From assembly GCA_015061145.1 (NCBI GenBank), contig SUXD01000002.1, forward strand, positions 1 through 64,000: 64,000 bases of DNA. The letters run 5' to 3'. This DNA comes from Bacteroidales bacterium (GTDB taxonomy: Bacteria; Bacteroidota; Bacteroidia; Bacteroidales; Paludibacteraceae). Below the pieces are notes generated by a model that worked only from the letters and a program-made list of their open reading frames with translations, did no database searches and was not told the DNA's origin. The position numbers were made by a program, and so were the translations under genes. Below, in pieces: positions 36,372 through 45,489 of this stretch. Each line of letters starts with the position of its first letter. Position 1 is the stretch's first letter.

Positions 36372-38570
36372 TCAGAATATTAATCCGATATTGACATAAA
36401 ATCCAAATTTATCGCTGCGGTTTGAGTAGTAGAAGTATCCTTCGAGCGGCCCGAAAAAGGAGTCGAACCCATATCCCAGCGAAACACCGTATTCCGGCGC
36501 TTTGTCGAACAAATCGACCACTTCGTGCGATTGGAAAGCCACATTTCCGATAAGAGATACGTAATGCCTCTGCCAAAAGCGCTGCCGGAACGTGAGTGAC
36601 GGTATAAACAATACATCATCCACCAGTTCAAATGCTCCGATTCCGGCAAAGGGCAGCTGCTGATTGACATATCTGCCTTGCACATACCCTCCCATCGCAT
36701 TTTTATATGGAAGCGGCACATCATCTTTGGAGAGCAGAATACGTGTTGAGAATGCCGGTTTCACCACAAAACGACTGGTGAGCGGAATACATGTTTTCCA
36801 ATCCGCCATTATCATAGAGACGGGCTGCAGTTCCTTGAAATTCAATCCAGCTTGAGTAATCAGCGCATATTCGGCAGAAAAACTTGTTCCTTTGGTCGGG
36901 AACGACCTTTTATTAAAGGAGTCGTAAAACAAATGCACATAATAATTGACATATCCTGAATATTTTTCAGGCACGGAGACATCGCCGTTATAGACAAGAT
37001 TGTCAAAATTGTAATTTTCGTACCGTATGCCGAGAGAGAGTTTCATCTTAAAATAGAAAAGAAGATTCGTGAGATTGGCATCGGCGAGGTGGCAACGATA
37101 GACAAAACTGCTCAACCTTTTGCCATGGTCATTTAGTTTCACATCGTTGTACATGAATTTATATGACACATTGAAACCCGAGAACACAAAGGGGTATATA
37201 CTGCAATCGGCGCCTGCTGCCACACGCATGCCAAGTCGGCCCGACGCCGAAAGTATTGTCGGGCATTTCTGCCCGAACTGGCGCGTGACACTCATCGCCA
37301 CCGCCGCTATCTCTTCCGAATCGAAACGCAGCCCCACATTAATGCTTCCTTCTTTTTTCTCTTGCAGGCTGAATTGTAAATCATTTCCGTCTTCATTCTG
37401 AATCAGCTGATAGTTGACCGACGCATAATTGAACACAGAGCGCATCATGGAAACTGCTTGATTTATCTGTGCTATAGACATCGTGTCATTTTCGCTCATT
37501 TTCGTTCGTTTCAACAATGTTTTACGGTCGCGTTCATCCAATCCTACAAATCGGATATTCTTCACAAGAATCTCCTGCGGCAGTTCTTTGTTACTATTCT
37601 TCACCTCACGCACACCACCCGCCGCAACCAGTTCGTCATGCAGGCGAACGAGTTCCCCTTTTTTGCTTTCGGCAGCATCGGCACCTCGTTGGATAAGCGT
37701 ATCAATGGCTGCACGCGTGAAACTTGCGACAGAATAGCCTTCCACATTCACTTTTATATAAATATCCGTATCGTCCACATTCTTGCGATAACGCTCATCT
37801 CCCGTAAGGTTAATCACCTGTCCAATAATGGCAAACACGCTTTCAAGTTCTTCTTTTTTAATCTTCGGTTGGTTCTGCACATCAACGCCTATCACCACAT
37901 CGGCCCCCATTGCCCGTGCCACATCGACAGGGAAATTATTGCACATGCCGCCATCGATAAGCAAATGGTCGCCAATGACAACAGGAGCGAACACACCTGG
38001 AATAGACATGCTGGAACGGATGGCAAGCGGAAGCGAGCCGTTATGGAATACTATTTCGTTGCCTGTATAAATATCTTCGGCCACGCAAGCGAAAGGTATA
38101 GGCAGAGTATTGAAATCGATGGAGTCGTGGTAGCCGATAGTGAGTTGCGTGAGCAGATTCAGCACATTCTGTCCTTTCACCATACCTCCGCCCAAACGAG
38201 TTTTCTCTTTCTTGCTGAACGGCAGCGAAATAATATACTTCTCCATTTTTTCTTTCTTGACGAACGAGCGGTCGAGTCGCTCAGTTTGGTCAGAGAGAAG
38301 TGTTTCCCAATTCTGTGAGGAAATAATGCTATCCAACTGTTCGGGGGTGTAACCGATGGCATACAATCCGCCAACGATGGCTCCCATACTGGTGCCTACC
38401 ACCATATCAACAGGAACGCCCGCCTCTTCTATCACCTTCAGCGCGCCGATATGCGCAGCACCTTTGGCACCGCCGCCACACAGCACCACTGCCACTTTAG
38501 GGCGTTCGGCCATCAAACCAAGCGGGTGCAGCGACAAGCACAAAAACAGCACGAACAGAAGTTTACGCAT
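36372..38570 (-). CDS. Patatin-like phospholipase with POTRA and Omp85 barrel
   Basis: 732 residues from MRKLLFVL with a signal peptide to about residue 21. The patatin domain (about 25-290) shows the oxyanion loop GGGAKGAAHIGAL, the nucleophile Ser61 in GTSMG and the Asp in LLIDGGMCNNFPVD. A POTRA-like region (about 325-400) and a C-terminal surface-antigen barrel follow, giving the PlpD/FplA type-Vd-like layout. Known members are lipases that reach or cross the outer membrane. Catalytic residues are intact. It follows the DUF2147 gene 11 bases downstream. Confidence 0.93.
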   Translation of the reverse strand: MRKLLFVLFLCLSLHPLGLMAERPKVAVVLCGGGAKGAAHIGALKVIEEAGVPVDMVVGTSMGAIVGGLYAIGYTPEQLDSIISSQNWETLLSDQTERLDRSFVKKEKMEKYIISLPFSKKEKTRLGGGMVKGQNVLNLLTQLTIGYHDSIDFNTLPIPFACVAEDIYTGNEIVFHNGSLPLAIRSSMSIPGVFAPVVIGDHLLIDGGMCNNFPVDVARAMGADVVIGVDVQNQPKIKKEELESVFAIIGQVINLTGDERYRKNVDDTDIYIKVNVEGYSVASFTRAAIDTLIQRGADAAESKKGELVRLHDELVAAGGVREVKNSNKELPQEILVKNIRFVGLDERDRKTLLKRTKMSENDTMSIAQINQAVSMMRSVFNYASVNYQLIQNEDGNDLQFSLQEKKEGSINVGLRFDSEEIAAVAMSVTRQFGQKCPTILSASGRLGMRVAAGADCSIYPFVFSGFNVSYKFMYNDVKLNDHGKRLSSFVYRCHLADANLTNLLFYFKMKLSLGIRYENYNFDNLVYNGDVSVPEKYSGYVNYYVHLFYDSFNKRSFPTKGTSFSAEYALITQAGLNFKELQPVSMIMADWKTCIPLTSRFVVKPAFSTRILLSKDDVPLPYKNAMGGYVQGRYVNQQLPFAGIGAFELVDDVLFIPSLTFRQRFWQRHYVSLIGNVAFQSHEVVDLFDKAPEYGVSLGYGFDSFFGPLEGYFYYSNRSDKFGFYVNIGLIF

Positions 38571-38581
38571 AGAATACTCTT

Positions 38582-39025
38582 TTATTTTGACCGCTTCCAA
38601 TATTGCGTACGCCCAAGTACCCCTTTACGGTCGAGCGAACCGCGCAGTTTGAGCTTATTCTCATCCACCAGCGACACTGCGCCATAATATGTATTGCCGC
38701 TTGAAGGATCGAGCAGGTAGCCGCGAAGCACATCGCCCTCGATTTTCATCTCTCTCATAAAAATCAAGCCTACCACAGGTTTATCCTTATCGTCGCCTTT
38801 ACATTTGGTGCAGTATGAGGCACGCACTTTCTCATCGTAAATATCGAGCAATTTGCCGTAATACATTCCGTTGGTTGCCTTAAATATCTTAACGACAGAT
38901 TCGGCCTTGCCTGTCTTGTCGTCGTAGGTTTCCCACACGCCGACAACTTTTTCGACCGGCACTTGTGCAGACACTTGCGCCAGTAGCGCAAACAAACAGA
39001 GTGTCAGCAACGATATCTTTCTCAT
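38582..39025 (-). CDS. Secreted DUF2147 protein
   Basis: 147 residues from MRKISLLTLCLFALLAQVSAQ (signal peptide). The upstream extension of 40 residues is not plausible. The DUF2147 core reads VVGVWETYDDKTGKAESVVKIFKATNGMYYGKLLDIYDEKVRASYCTKCKGDDKDKPVVGLIFMREMK and ends with a lipocalin-like strand NKLKLRGSLDRKGVLGRTQYWKR. Function is not known; envelope-stress or lipid binding is guessed from the lipocalin-like shape. It lies between argD and the patatin gene on one strand. Confidence 0.9.
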   Translation of the reverse strand: MRKISLLTLCLFALLAQVSAQVPVEKVVGVWETYDDKTGKAESVVKIFKATNGMYYGKLLDIYDEKVRASYCTKCKGDDKDKPVVGLIFMREMKIEGDVLRGYLLDPSSGNTYYGAVSLVDENKLKLRGSLDRKGVLGRTQYWKRSK

Positions 39026-39035
39026 TGATAAAAAT

Positions 39036-40160
39036 TTAGATACATTTTTTGAATCGGCATACAAACTCTTTGGCATCGTCCATTGACAAGCAAAGCGGCG
39101 GCAAAAGACGAATGGTATTGGTGCCTGCCACGCCAGTGAACACATGCTGTTGCATCAAGAGTCTGTCGTTTCTTATCTCTTTGATTGGCTGCTCGAACTC
39201 GACACCAATCATCAAACCGCGACCACGAACCTCCTTGATGCCGTCTATCTTTTTCAGTTCATCAAGCAGATATGCGCCCACTTTCGCCGCATTGTCAATC
39301 ATATTTTCATTTTTGAGGATGTCGAGCACAGCGCATGCGCCAGCGCAAGCCAAATGATTGCCGCCAAAAGTAGTGCCAAGCTGACCAACTACAGGCGTGA
39401 ATTTCGGACTGATGATGACACCTGCCATAGGCAGACCGTTGCAAATGCCTTTCGCCACAGTGATGATGTCGGCTTTGATGCCAGCATACTGATGAGCGAA
39501 GAATTTACCGCTACGGCCGTAGCCTGACTGAATCTCGTCCAGAATGAGCACTGTATCTGTTTTGGTACATTCCTCACGCAAGTCGCGCATAAACTGGTCG
39601 TCGGGCACTTGGATTCCGCCAATGCCTTGAATTCCTTCTATAATCACCGAAGAATAAATGCCTTTCTGCAATTCGGCGCGAACAGCCTCTATGTCGTTCA
39701 GTTCAACGAATGTAACATCAAGCCCTTCGTTAATGGGGGCGATATATTTAGGGATGTCGGTCACCCGAACGGCAGCCGAAGTACGGCCATGAAACGAGTG
39801 TTTGAACGACAGCACTTTATTGCGGTTGTTGTAGAACGAAGCCAGTTTCAAGGCATTTTCGTTAGCCTCGGCACCCGAGTTGATAAGGAACAGCGAATAA
39901 TCGTTGTAGCCGCACATTGCGCCAAGTTTGTCGGCCAGCGTCTGTTGCAGCGTGTTGATGACCGAATTAGAATAAAATCCCAATTTTGCCACTTGCTCAC
40001 TGATGGCTTTCACGTATTCCGGATGGGCATGCCCCACTGAGATGACTGCATGTCCGCCATAAAGGTCGAGATACTCCACACCGTTCTTGTCCCAAACATG
40101 GCAACCTTTGCCCTTTACTATTTCGATAGGGAAAAGCGAATATACCTTAAACAAATCCAT
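39036..40160 (-). CDS. argD: Acetylornithine aminotransferase (or succinylornithine form)
   Basis: 374 residues, class III PLP aminotransferase. The PLP-binding Lys is in ADIITVAKGICNGLPMAGVII and the Asp in TVLILDEIQSGYGRSG, with NSGAEANENALKLA and FHGRTSAAVRVT also present. It converts N-acyl-glutamate semialdehyde to N-acyl-ornithine. Bacteroides uses N-succinyl intermediates, so the natural substrate here may be the succinyl form. It follows argC but with a terminator and a candidate TATCTTTG -7 element (40191-40198, minus) in between. Confidence 0.95.
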   Translation of the reverse strand: MDLFKVYSLFPIEIVKGKGCHVWDKNGVEYLDLYGGHAVISVGHAHPEYVKAISEQVAKLGFYSNSVINTLQQTLADKLGAMCGYNDYSLFLINSGAEANENALKLASFYNNRNKVLSFKHSFHGRTSAAVRVTDIPKYIAPINEGLDVTFVELNDIEAVRAELQKGIYSSVIIEGIQGIGGIQVPDDQFMRDLREECTKTDTVLILDEIQSGYGRSGKFFAHQYAGIKADIITVAKGICNGLPMAGVIISPKFTPVVGQLGTTFGGNHLACAGACAVLDILKNENMIDNAAKVGAYLLDELKKIDGIKEVRGRGLMIGVEFEQPIKEIRNDRLLMQQHVFTGVAGTNTIRLLPPLCLSMDDAKEFVCRFKKCI

Positions 40161-40290
40161 ACCTTAAATGTTTTTAGATGTTTCAAACTACAAAGATACG
40201 AACTTTAGTTAGGATTTAGGAGTGAGGAGTAAGGAATTTTATTGCTTTATTTTCTTTTTAGCATGATTGACAACACTGTTTTTAAACAAG

Positions 40291-40326
40291 AAAGTCGGGA
40301 ATCGCGAATTGCGATTCTCGACTTTT
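40291..40326 (-). terminator. Terminator after argC
   Basis: AAGTCG-GAATCGC and GCGATTC-CGACTT pair with small bulges around a GAATT loop. It lies 26 bases past the argC stop. Confidence 0.7.
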
Positions 40327-40351
40327 ACCGTTTTGCTTCGATAAGAAAGCG

Positions 40352-41383
40352 TCAGAATGCGCTGGCTTTCAGGCCGAGGCCTGCGCGCTCATCGATGCCG
40401 AACATCAGATTCATGTTTTGCACCGCCTGGCCCACCGCGCCTTTCAGCAGGTTGTCGATGGTCGAGGTGATGACCGCTTTGTTGCCGAATTTAGCGACAT
40501 GCACCAATGCTTTGTTGGTGTTCACCACTTGTTTGAGGTCGATATCCGCATCGCAATAGAAAGTGAATGCCGCATCTTTGTAGAAAGTCTTGTACATATC
40601 CGCCAACTGCTCTGCCGTAGGATTGGAAGCTGCGCCCTCTTCGCCGTCGAACTTCACCACTTCGGTGCAGAAAATGCCGCGCGCGAAGTCGCCACGATAA
40701 GGAATGAAATCGATGGTAATATCGTTTCCTGCGGGTTTTGCCACGAGCGTATCCACCACCTGCGGAGCTCCAGAAGGACGCAGTTCGTTGAGCGACTGGC
40801 AAATTTCGTGCAGATGTTGGTGCGTGAACACTTTATAGACGCTCATATTGTTGTTTCGCCATGAGAAATGCGTGGTTGCGCTCGGTTTCTGCCCTGCGCC
40901 AGTGGAACCTGTGATGGCATTCACTGCCACATCGTGTTTGAGCAAGCCAGCCTTTGCCAACGGCAGCAATCCGAGCTGCACGCAAGTGGCGAAGCATCCA
41001 GGATTGGCCAGATGCTGGCATTTTTTTATATCTTCTTTGTGCATTTCGGGCAAGCCATATACATAATCATGGTTGTCACGGATGCGGAAATCTTGCGCCA
41101 AGTCGATGATTTTGACATGTGCCGGAACAGTGTGTTCCTTAAGAAACGCCTCGCTTTTGCCGTGACCGAAGCAAAAAAACAGCACATCCACCTTGTCGAA
41201 AGGCATCTCGGCTGTAAATTTCATGTCAGTTTCGCCCATCAAGCCTCCGTGAACTTCATATACATAATTGCCTGCGTTCGATTCGCTGTTAGCGAATACG
41301 ATATTTGCTTGCGGATGGTTTAGCAGTATTCGCAACAACTCGCCGCCCGTATAACCTGCGGCACCAAGAATTCCAATGTTCAT
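40352..41383 (-). CDS. argC: N-acetyl-gamma-glutamyl-phosphate reductase
   Basis: 343 residues. The NADP-binding start NIGILGAAGYTGGELLRIL and the catalytic Cys in LANPGCFATCVQLGLLPL are both clear, as are the C-terminal HVAKFGNKAVITSTIDNLLKGAVGQAVQNMNLMFG substrate-domain features. It reduces N-acyl-glutamyl phosphate in arginine biosynthesis. On the minus strand TAAATTTG (41405-41412) could be its own -7 element. The T9SS cargo gene separates it from argG. Confidence 0.96.
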   Translation of the reverse strand: MNIGILGAAGYTGGELLRILLNHPQANIVFANSESNAGNYVYEVHGGLMGETDMKFTAEMPFDKVDVLFFCFGHGKSEAFLKEHTVPAHVKIIDLAQDFRIRDNHDYVYGLPEMHKEDIKKCQHLANPGCFATCVQLGLLPLAKAGLLKHDVAVNAITGSTGAGQKPSATTHFSWRNNNMSVYKVFTHQHLHEICQSLNELRPSGAPQVVDTLVAKPAGNDITIDFIPYRGDFARGIFCTEVVKFDGEEGAASNPTAEQLADMYKTFYKDAAFTFYCDADIDLKQVVNTNKALVHVAKFGNKAVITSTIDNLLKGAVGQAVQNMNLMFGIDERAGLGLKASAF

Positions 41384-41492
41384 ATTTTTTATTTAAAGTT
41401 TCCGCAAATTTACAAATTTAGAAGTTGTTTTGAAATTTTATTGATTTAATTTTCAGAATAACTGCGAGCTGTTGCGGCTTCTTGCAAAAAAA

Positions 41493-41521
41493 GACGGTCC
41501 GTACCAATGGCACGAACCGTC
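41493..41521 (-). terminator. Terminator of the T9SS cargo gene
   Basis: GACGGT and ACCGTC pair at the base. CGT/ACG and CC/GG continue the stem past single mismatches. On the minus strand it is followed by a T-run. It starts 27 bases past the stop codon. Confidence 0.65.
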
Positions 41522-41547
41522 CCTCTTTATTAACCTTTTTTTATTTC

Positions 41548-43986
41548 TTATTGTCCAATCACTTTGAACGACTTGTTGCCTACGCGTACAACATATACGC
41601 CAGCGCAAGGTATGTTCACTGTAGTGATTTCTGCAGTGGCTTTCACTGCAGCAATCTTGCTGCCCATCACATTGTAAACAGCCACATCCTCGCCGCCTTG
41701 AGTGCCAAGAATATTGATGACACCGTTGGCTGCATATACAGAAAGGTTAGCGTCGCCTTCGGCATCGTAGATACCCGAGCCCGGCACGATGGTAATGACA
41801 ATCGGCTCGACATCTTCAGCAAAAGCATACATTTCATCGTTCAGAATGAAAGTAGCAGTTGTTCGGTCGGCACTCAGCAGCCAGCTGTCAACGCTGTTGT
41901 CAAGCAATAAATTTGCACCCAACACAGTTCCTTTGATTTTCAATTCAGAAAGTTTCACGAGAATTTCACCCTTGTTGTTCACGTCTTCTACATAGATAGA
42001 CTTAGCTGATGCGTTTAATGCTGTGATTTCAAGATCAAGTTCTTCAGGATTAACAGCCGAAATGACAACAAAGAAATCTTCTACACTTGAACCATCGTAT
42101 GTTGTAGGTACAATGTAATAGTCGCCAGCAGTCTCGGCTGTGAATTCTATGTAAGAGTCATGACCTATGCCTGTGACGTCGTATCCGCCATCGTCATTAT
42201 ATTCCACTTGAGTTGGGTCGCCCTCTTCTAAAGCATAAAGATAAAGATATGCATCGTTGGAAGTGTGGTTGTAGATATAAAGTTTGTCATTTGCTTTAAG
42301 CGACACTTTATACGCACGACAGAATTTTTCATAGTAACCATCACCATCACTTAAACCTTCTACTAAAAATGCTTCGCTGCACGAAAGTGTGCCGGCATCC
42401 GCATAAATCAAATCGGATATATAAGTGACAGGAGTGGCATTGTCGAACAATTCTTCAAGCGAAATCGCGTCGCAAACACCATCACCTTTGAGTCCAGGTT
42501 TCTCGTCAAATGTTTGACATTCATCGATCGTTATACCATCCACATTAATTTTCAGATAGCAGAAATAATTTTCATAATTAGCGCCATAATAATCTTCATA
42601 ATTGTCGTCACACAAAACAAGATAATAGGTACCTGCTGTGAGTGTTTTCGACAAAGTACCTGAATAATCTGCATACGCCAACAGTTCATTCATATCCTCA
42701 TCCGAATACAGCCATTTACTTGGTCCCCAATCCTCTTCTTCATTACGCGCATAAATATCCAAACTGTATTCACCGTCCAATGTGAATTTGAATCCACGTG
42801 CTCTTCCTTTATCACTGGCCCATTCATAATCAATGTAACATCCATAATCGAAATAGAAACTCTTGTCGTGCGCAAAAGACACCACTTCATAGCACATTGG
42901 CATTGGAAGCATCTCTAATTCCGTAAAATTCACAATTCCCTTTTCCACTTCCTCCAATTCCATAGTATAAACTACGGATTTAGCCTCTTGCGGCAACATC
43001 AGCAGCAGGCGCACTTTGCCCGATACCGGAGCCACAAATCCATCATTCAAAATATCTTCATCACTCACCAACATATCTGTATGGAAGAAATCGCCGCTAA
43101 GATCATCTCCTGTCAGCACATAAGCGAACATGCGATTGTAATCGACACGCATACGATAATCATAGTAATTATTGCTGTAATTCTCAAAATGCAAAGAGTA
43201 AAACTTGCCTTGTTCCACTTCTATGGTATAACCTTTAGCATAGGGAGTGAAAGGAGCTCCGTCCAACGAAGCGGGGTCGAGCAGTTCGCCCTCGCCGTCA
43301 CCCAACATGCCATACACTTTTTTGCCCGGTTTAAGCTCGGCAGAATAGTCAATTTCGGTATAAGACTTCAACTGCACAGGGTCTGCATCCTGCACCGAGA
43401 GCAAGAATGACGGAGTGTCGCTGCCATAATAAACCACAAACAAAGTGTAGGTGCCGGCAGACAATGCTTCCGATGTCCAATTGGCATTTGCAGGTGTAGC
43501 GACAGCCATCGGCTCCAGTTTTATCGGCATAGAAGACTTCGGAGTAAGCACCTTAATCTGCGATTCACCGGTGAGCACTTGCGATGACGACAAGACACAT
43601 GCTACATTGGCGCCCGAGAAAGCGATGTTCACGCCGCGACCTTCGGCCACGGTGAAAGTGAAACCCATAGCGGCATAAGACGTATAATCAAAATCCGGGA
43701 CTATGACCGTGCCCACAGGATTCCATGTAATGGTGCTGCTTGAAGGCAATGTGAGCGCTGTGAACGACGGCAGCGTGTTGTTACTGAGATCGACACCCTG
43801 CAAAAGCGAGTTGCTTTTTGCAGCCTTTGCTTTGTTACCCCATGACATGGCAGCTTTCTGCCACTCGGAAACCTGCTCATGCTTGGGAGCCACTTTCTGT
43901 TTGTTTGTTTTTGTTGCCGGCAGGCTGAGAGCCGTTGCCGAGAATGCCACTGCGAAAGCGGCAAATAAGGTAAAAATTTTCCTCAT
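41548..43986 (-). CDS. Large secreted protein with T9SS type A sorting domain
   Basis: 812 residues. A signal peptide (MRKIFTLFAAFAVAFSATALS) is followed by a basic linker and several beta-rich repeats, probable pre-peptidase-like jelly rolls. These share SGTLSKTLTAGTYYLVLCDDN, TAETAGDYYIVPTTYDG and LSAGTYTLFVVYYGSDTPSF cores. They are strongly acidic and Tyr-rich. The last 75 residues form a Por_Secre_tail: VYAANGVINILGTQGGEDVAVYNVMGSKIAAV, VNIPCAGVYVVRVGN, KSFKVIGQ. The protein is exported through the T9SS encoded at 29-35 kb and likely attached to the surface. No catalytic motif is seen. Confidence 0.88.
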   Translation of the reverse strand: MRKIFTLFAAFAVAFSATALSLPATKTNKQKVAPKHEQVSEWQKAAMSWGNKAKAAKSNSLLQGVDLSNNTLPSFTALTLPSSSTITWNPVGTVIVPDFDYTSYAAMGFTFTVAEGRGVNIAFSGANVACVLSSSQVLTGESQIKVLTPKSSMPIKLEPMAVATPANANWTSEALSAGTYTLFVVYYGSDTPSFLLSVQDADPVQLKSYTEIDYSAELKPGKKVYGMLGDGEGELLDPASLDGAPFTPYAKGYTIEVEQGKFYSLHFENYSNNYYDYRMRVDYNRMFAYVLTGDDLSGDFFHTDMLVSDEDILNDGFVAPVSGKVRLLLMLPQEAKSVVYTMELEEVEKGIVNFTELEMLPMPMCYEVVSFAHDKSFYFDYGCYIDYEWASDKGRARGFKFTLDGEYSLDIYARNEEEDWGPSKWLYSDEDMNELLAYADYSGTLSKTLTAGTYYLVLCDDNYEDYYGANYENYFCYLKINVDGITIDECQTFDEKPGLKGDGVCDAISLEELFDNATPVTYISDLIYADAGTLSCSEAFLVEGLSDGDGYYEKFCRAYKVSLKANDKLYIYNHTSNDAYLYLYALEEGDPTQVEYNDDGGYDVTGIGHDSYIEFTAETAGDYYIVPTTYDGSSVEDFFVVISAVNPEELDLEITALNASAKSIYVEDVNNKGEILVKLSELKIKGTVLGANLLLDNSVDSWLLSADRTTATFILNDEMYAFAEDVEPIVITIVPGSGIYDAEGDANLSVYAANGVINILGTQGGEDVAVYNVMGSKIAAVKATAEITTVNIPCAGVYVVRVGNKSFKVIGQ

Positions 43987-44030
43987 AAACTAAATATTTT
44001 GATAGTTAAAAGTTTTATTCTCAATTATCG

Positions 44031-44062
44031 CAAAAGTAATCATACTTTCCGTAACAAGCAAA
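44031..44062 (-). promoter_or_regulatory. Promoter of the T9SS cargo gene
   Basis: TTTG (44059-44062), a 20-base spacer and TACTTTTG (44031-44038) on the minus strand give a full Bacteroidota promoter, with a leader of about 40 bases. Confidence 0.75.
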
Positions 44063-44142
44063 AGTAACGCTCTGTTTTTTTACATTTGTTAAATGATTTT
44101 TCACATTTCGCGTACCATCAAAATTGTCACATGACAAAAAAA

Positions 44143-44169
44143 GGCAGTACAGACAAAGTCTGCACTGCC
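44143..44169 (-). terminator. Terminator after argG
   Basis: GGCAGTaCAGAC pairs with GTCTGcACTGCC around an AAA loop, one mismatch, with a T-run behind it on the minus strand. It begins 25 bases past the argG stop. Confidence 0.82.
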
Positions 44170-44193
44170 CATAAAAATTCCATTTATCTTTTT

Positions 44194-45396
44194 TTATTTT
44201 CTTTCGTCGGGGTGAGCCAGATAGTAGGCGCGCAAAGCGGTAGATGTCACTTTGATAAAGCCTTTGGCGTCGTCGGAGGACCATGCTTTGGCCGTTTCGC
44301 CATACTCGCCGAGTTTGTTCTTCACCAAGTCGTTAGGCGAATCTACGCCAACCGTCTGGAAGCAGAGCGGATGGAGTTCGAGTGTCACCTCGCCCGTCAC
44401 GTTACGCTGGCTGCTGGTGAGCATTGCTTCGATATCGGGCATGACAGGTTCGAGATACTGGCTTTCGTGCAAGAACATTCCGTACCAGTTAGACACTTGG
44501 TCTTTCCAATACTGCTGCCATTTAGAGAGGGTGTATTTCTCCAAGAAGCGGTGAGCGCCAATAATCAGCATAGGAGCGGCAGCTTCGAAGCCCACACGGC
44601 CTTTGATTCCGATGATGGTGTCGCCCACATGGCAGTCGCGGCCGATGCCGTATGCTGCGCCAATTTCTTCCACTGCTTGAATGGCGGCTATTTTGTCGGT
44701 GTATTTTTTTCCGTTCACCGAGCAAAGTTCACCTTTTTCGAAGCCGAGTTTCAAAATTTCGGGGCCTTCTTTTGTCGGGTGTTTCAAATATGCCGATTCG
44801 GGCAGTCCTTGCGTAGAATCGAGGATTTCGCCTCCGCAGATAGAGGTGCCCCAAATGCCCACATTGTAAGAATACTTCAGTTTTGTAAAATCGGCGTAAT
44901 AACCGTTTTTATTGAGGTAGTCCACTTCTTCCTGCCGGCTGAGGTTTCCGTCGCGTGTCAGGGTAATGATTTCCACACCAGGGCACATCACAAGGAAAGT
45001 CATGTCGAAACGAATCTGGTCGTTGCCTGCGCCTGTCGAACCGTGTGCAATGGCCGAAGCGCCAATTTCTTTAGCGTATCGGGCAATGGCGATAGCTTGG
45101 AATATACGCTCAGATGAAACCGAAATAGGGTAACAGTTGTTGCGAAGCACATTTCCGTAAACCATGTATTTCAGGCTTTTTTCGTAATATTCTTTGGTGA
45201 CATCGAGCGTCACATATTGTTTTGCGCCGAGTTTGTAAGCGTTTTCTTCATTTGTCTTGAGTTGTTCGGCACTGAAACCGCCCGTGTTGGCACATGCGGC
45301 ATAAACTTCATAACCTTTTTCTTTGGCCAGATACATCACGGTGTACGATGTGTCGAGTCCGCCACTGAATGCCACTACTACTTTTTTCTTATCCAT
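44194..45396 (-). CDS. argG: Argininosuccinate synthase
   Basis: 400 residues. The P-loop-like ATP pyrophosphatase motif VVVAFSGGLDTSYTVMYLAKE lies at the start, followed by AHGSTGAGNDQIRFDMTF and the citrulline and aspartate regions. It joins citrulline and aspartate using ATP. The gene lies third in argR-GNAT-argG, 93 bases after the GNAT gene, and is followed by a terminator. Confidence 0.96.
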   Translation of the reverse strand: MDKKKVVVAFSGGLDTSYTVMYLAKEKGYEVYAACANTGGFSAEQLKTNEENAYKLGAKQYVTLDVTKEYYEKSLKYMVYGNVLRNNCYPISVSSERIFQAIAIARYAKEIGASAIAHGSTGAGNDQIRFDMTFLVMCPGVEIITLTRDGNLSRQEEVDYLNKNGYYADFTKLKYSYNVGIWGTSICGGEILDSTQGLPESAYLKHPTKEGPEILKLGFEKGELCSVNGKKYTDKIAAIQAVEEIGAAYGIGRDCHVGDTIIGIKGRVGFEAAAPMLIIGAHRFLEKYTLSKWQQYWKDQVSNWYGMFLHESQYLEPVMPDIEAMLTSSQRNVTGEVTLELHPLCFQTVGVDSPNDLVKNKLGEYGETAKAWSSDDAKGFIKVTSTALRAYYLAHPDERK

Positions 45397-45404
45397 GTTT
45401 TTGA

Positions 45405-45432
45405 GTTGAAAGTTAAAAGTTGAAAGTTAAAA
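45405..45432. repeat. Tandem 14-bp repeat upstream of argG
   Basis: GTTGAAAGTTAAAA occurs twice in tandem (45405-45418, 45419-45432) just upstream of the argG ATG. A similar CTTTTAACTTT run lies at 2500-2535 over the rmuC stop. Such AGTTAAAAG-type tracts recur in Bacteroidota spacers; no function is assigned. Confidence 0.6.
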
Positions 45433-45489
45433 GATGAACGCTTTATAACTTTCAGTTTGTTGATTTCTTGTTTTGTGTTTAGCAATAAT

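Noticed and set aside
41431..41444. ARG-box-like TGAAATTTTATTGA upstream of argC
   Set aside because: It has two mismatches and no second box at 21 bases on either side. In such AT-rich DNA this can arise by chance.
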